A DNA stretch of 64,000 nt from Spirochaetia bacterium (GTDB lineage Bacteria; Spirochaetota; Spirochaetia; Treponematales; Treponemataceae). Each line of letters starts with the position of its first letter. The stretch's first letter is position 1. The DNA is taken from positions 1 to 64,000 of the forward strand of contig CAAGIR010000234.1 in the NCBI GenBank assembly GCA_900769975.1, in the 5' to 3' direction. The position numbers were made by a program, and so were the translations under genes. Positions 61,705 to 64,000 of the stretch are shown piece by piece. A model generated the notes under the pieces. The model was not told the origin of the DNA. It searched no databases and saw only the letters and a list, made by a program, of their open reading frames with translations.

Positions 61705-64000
61705 TACATAAACTCCATTTTTTGTCATCACAATCAACAATGACAGCATTATCGATTGAATCTTTCCATTCAATTGAACTTGCCAATGTTTCATTTGCAA
61801 TGAATTCTTCAAACATCTTAAATGCGGACTGTAAATCAGCATCGCCAGACAATTGAAGTTTAATTCTATCAGTTACATTATATCCATTTTCTTTACGCTG
61901 ATTTTGAATTCCACGAATTAAATCACGAACAAAACCTTCTTTTCTAAGTTCATCTGTAACTTTTGAATCAAGACCAACTGTCAAAGTACCGTCATTTAAA
62001 ACTTTTAAATCATCTTTTTCAAGGCGTTCAACAATAACTTTTTCAGAATCCAGTTCCACTTCCTGACCTGCAACTTCAATTGAAAGTTTTGTTCCATCCA
62101 GAATTGACTGAATTTGTTCAGAGGTTAATGTTGCAATAATGGCAGCAGCCTGTTTCATTAAAGGACCAAGTTCTTTACCTAAAACTTTGAAATTTGCCTT
62201 TGCTTTATATTCAACAAGTTCATCTTCCCTGTCATGAAATTCAACTTTCTTAACGTTTAATTCTTCACGAATACATTCTTCCATTTCTGCAAGAACACGT
62301 TTTTCATCATCATTTCTTGTAACAAGAGCAACACTTGCCAAAGGTTGTCTGTTTTTCAAATTAAACTGATTTCTTAAACTATGTCCCATAGAAACTGCTT
62401 TCTGAACTGTTTCCATTTTAAACTCAAGTTCTTTGTTAATCCAGTTTTCATTTGGAACAGGATAATCACAAAGGTGAACAGATTCCTTATCTTCATCATT
62501 TTTAAGATTTAAATACATCTCTTCTGTAATGAAAGGAACAAACGGAGCAGCAACTTTTGCAAGAGTTTTTAAAGCAATATAAAGTGATTCATAAGCTTCT
62601 GTTTTATCATTATCATTTTCAGATTTCCAGAAACGGCGGCGACTTCTGCGAATATACCAGTTATTTAACTCATCAATAAAATTAACAATAGGATCAATTG
62701 CAGCAGATAAATCATAAGAATCAAGTGCATTACTTACATCCGAAATAAGTTTTTGAGTTATAGACAAAAGCCATGCATCAAGAGGATTTGAAGGTAATTT
62801 TGAATCAAAATAATGACCAGTAGGAATTACTTTATCAATATTTGCATAAGTAACAAAGAAAGAATAAGAATTCCACCAAGGAATTAAAATTGATTTTAAT
62901 ATTTCACGGACACCATCATCAGAATATCTGATCTCGTCTGCCTTTACTACCGCAGAATGCATTAAGAAAAGGCGAATTGCATCGGCACCAAATCTGTTTA
63001 TAGCATCAACAGGGTCTGTAAAGTTTCGCAAAGATTTTGACATCTTTCGACCGTCGCTGGCAAGAACAATGCCAGTTACAATACAGTTTTTAAATGCAGG
63101 TTTATCAAAAAGATGAGATGCAATAATTGTAAGAGTATAAAACCATCCTCTAGTCTGGTCCAAACCTTCCGAAATAAAATCAGCAGGGAAATGTTCTTCA
63201 AAATATTCTTTGTTTTCAAACGGATAATGCTGCTGAGCATAAGGCATAGAACCGCTTTCAAACCAGCAGTCAAAAACTTCTGGAATACGGTGCATTGTTC
63301 CTGTATTACATTTTTTACATGCAAATGTAATTTTATCAACAAATTGTTTGTGCAAATCTTCTGGATAAACGCCAGATAAATCTTTTAATTCCTGACGGCT
63401 TCCAACACATACAGTATTTTTACATTCCGGGTTATCACAACGCCAAATTGGAATAGGATTTCCCCAGTATCTGTTACGGCTAACTGCCCAGTCACGACTT
63501 CCTGCAAGCCATTTTCCAAAACGACCTTCTTTAATATGATTTGGCTGCCAGGTTATCTGAGAATTTGCCTTCAATAAACTTTCATGATGATCTGCAACTT
63601 TTACAAACCAAGAACCTATACCTCTATAAATTAAAGGTGAACCACAACGCCAACAATGAGGATATGAGTGAACAATAGTATCACGTTTAACCAGTTTTCC
63701 TTCATTTTTAAGACGTGCAATAATATCTTTGTCACAATCTTTTACAAATCTTCCTTCATAATCAGAAACTTCTTTTGTAAATTTACATTCAGCATCGATT
63801 GGTTCAACTTCTGGAATACCTGAACCTGCGAAAACTTTATGGTCTTCTTCACCAAAAGCAGGAGCAATATGAACAATACCAGTACCATCTTCAGTTGATA
63901 CATAATCGGCATTGAACATTCTGAATGCACCTTTTTCACATTTTTGTCTTGATTCTTCAGCACATGCAGCAGCATCAGCAAATTTGGCAAAATAAGGAAA
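61691..64000 (-). CDS. ileS: Isoleucyl-tRNA synthetase, 3' part (partial at window edge)
   Basis: Charges tRNA-Ile. About 769 C-terminal residues are in the window; the frame is open through 64000, so the N-terminus with the HIGH motif is missing. Visible are the editing-domain end (TGIVHIAPAFGEED), LDQTRGWFYTL, the KMSKS motif (DGRKMSKSLRNFTDP), zinc-type Cys clusters (CDNPECKNT, FACKKCNTG), the anticodon-binding domain and the DUF5915-like C-terminal extension found in spirochaete IleS. The two lipoprotein genes follow it. Confidence 0.96.
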   Translation of the reverse strand, partial: FPYFAKFADAAACAEESRQKCEKGAFRMFNADYVSTEDGTGIVHIAPAFGEEDHKVFAGSGIPEVEPIDAECKFTKEVSDYEGRFVKDCDKDIIARLKNEGKLVKRDTIVHSYPHCWRCGSPLIYRGIGSWFVKVADHHESLLKANSQITWQPNHIKEGRFGKWLAGSRDWAVSRNRYWGNPIPIWRCDNPECKNTVCVGSRQELKDLSGVYPEDLHKQFVDKITFACKKCNTGTMHRIPEVFDCWFESGSMPYAQQHYPFENKEYFEEHFPADFISEGLDQTRGWFYTLTIIASHLFDKPAFKNCIVTGIVLASDGRKMSKSLRNFTDPVDAINRFGADAIRLFLMHSAVVKADEIRYSDDGVREILKSILIPWWNSYSFFVTYANIDKVIPTGHYFDSKLPSNPLDAWLLSITQKLISDVSNALDSYDLSAAIDPIVNFIDELNNWYIRRSRRRFWKSENDNDKTEAYESLYIALKTLAKVAAPFVPFITEEMYLNLKNDEDKESVHLCDYPVPNENWINKELEFKMETVQKAVSMGHSLRNQFNLKNRQPLASVALVTRNDDEKRVLAEMEECIREELNVKKVEFHDREDELVEYKAKANFKVLGKELGPLMKQAAAIIATLTSEQIQSILDGTKLSIEVAGQEVELDSEKVIVERLEKDDLKVLNDGTLTVGLDSKVTDELRKEGFVRDLIRGIQNQRKENGYNVTDRIKLQLSGDADLQSAFKMFEEFIANETLASSIEWKDSIDNAVIVDCDDKKWSLCIEKA

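Overview
The window looks like chromosomal sequence of an AT-rich spirochaete, most likely a Treponema species. The main evidence is gene order: a long flagellar block (flbD-motA-motB-fliL-fliM-fliY-fliO-fliP-fliQ-fliR-flhB-flhA-flhF-flhG-orf-fliA), the reduced spirochaetal V-type ATPase operon (atpE-DUF2764-atpA-atpB-atpD-atpI-atpK) and the murG-cvpA-holB-histidine kinase-sigma54 regulator block, all as I remember them from T. pallidum. Lipoproteins, a glycogen gene (glgC) and galM would suit a commensal with more metabolism than T. pallidum, but the species cannot be fixed from the sequence alone.

Layout. 1-8.2 kb: metG, a PcrA/UvrD helicase, an acyl-ACP thioesterase, yicC and murC. 8.4-10.9 kb: the rod operon flgF-flgG-flgJ with a sigma28-like promoter, two unusual intergenic repeat elements and a terminator. 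11.1-18.4 kb: glgC, then (minus strand) murG, cvpA, holB and a two-component pair. 18.45-19.1 kb: tRNA-Phe with promoter and terminator, then three tandem 85-bp palindromic repeats. 19.1-27.6 kb: V-ATPase operon and galM. 27.6-45.1 kb: about 19 co-directional flagellar genes, including the export gate, C-ring, stator, the sigma28 factor, FlhF/FlhG positioning proteins and several poorly described small proteins. 45.4-51.6 kb: an OmpR-type two-component system, hemW, lepB, smpB and small envelope proteins. 51.7-60.1 kb: an operon with a 1019-residue acidic repeat protein, an unknown protein, two MAF/DUF115 paralogues and a membrane protein with a degenerate GGDEF domain. 60.1-64.0 kb: two lipoproteins and the 3' part of ileS.

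How it fits together: fliA in the long block encodes the sigma factor expected to read the sigma28-like promoter I see before flgF. FlhF/FlhG set flagellar placement and the V-ATPase probably couples ATP to Na+ or H+ transport. Several genes with strong -35/-10 boxes (smpB, the helicase, the thioesterase, the GGDEF-like gene) have the predicted transcription start on or within 2 nt of the start codon and no Shine-Dalgarno, suggesting leaderless mRNAs.

The best candidates for something undescribed are the 51.7-60.1 kb acidic-repeat/MAF/pseudo-GGDEF operon, the putative leaderless promoter class, the 11-bp phased repeat upstream of the helicase gene, and a signal peptidase with Arg where the catalytic Lys should be. 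All functional calls rest on reading motifs by eye; no searches were run.
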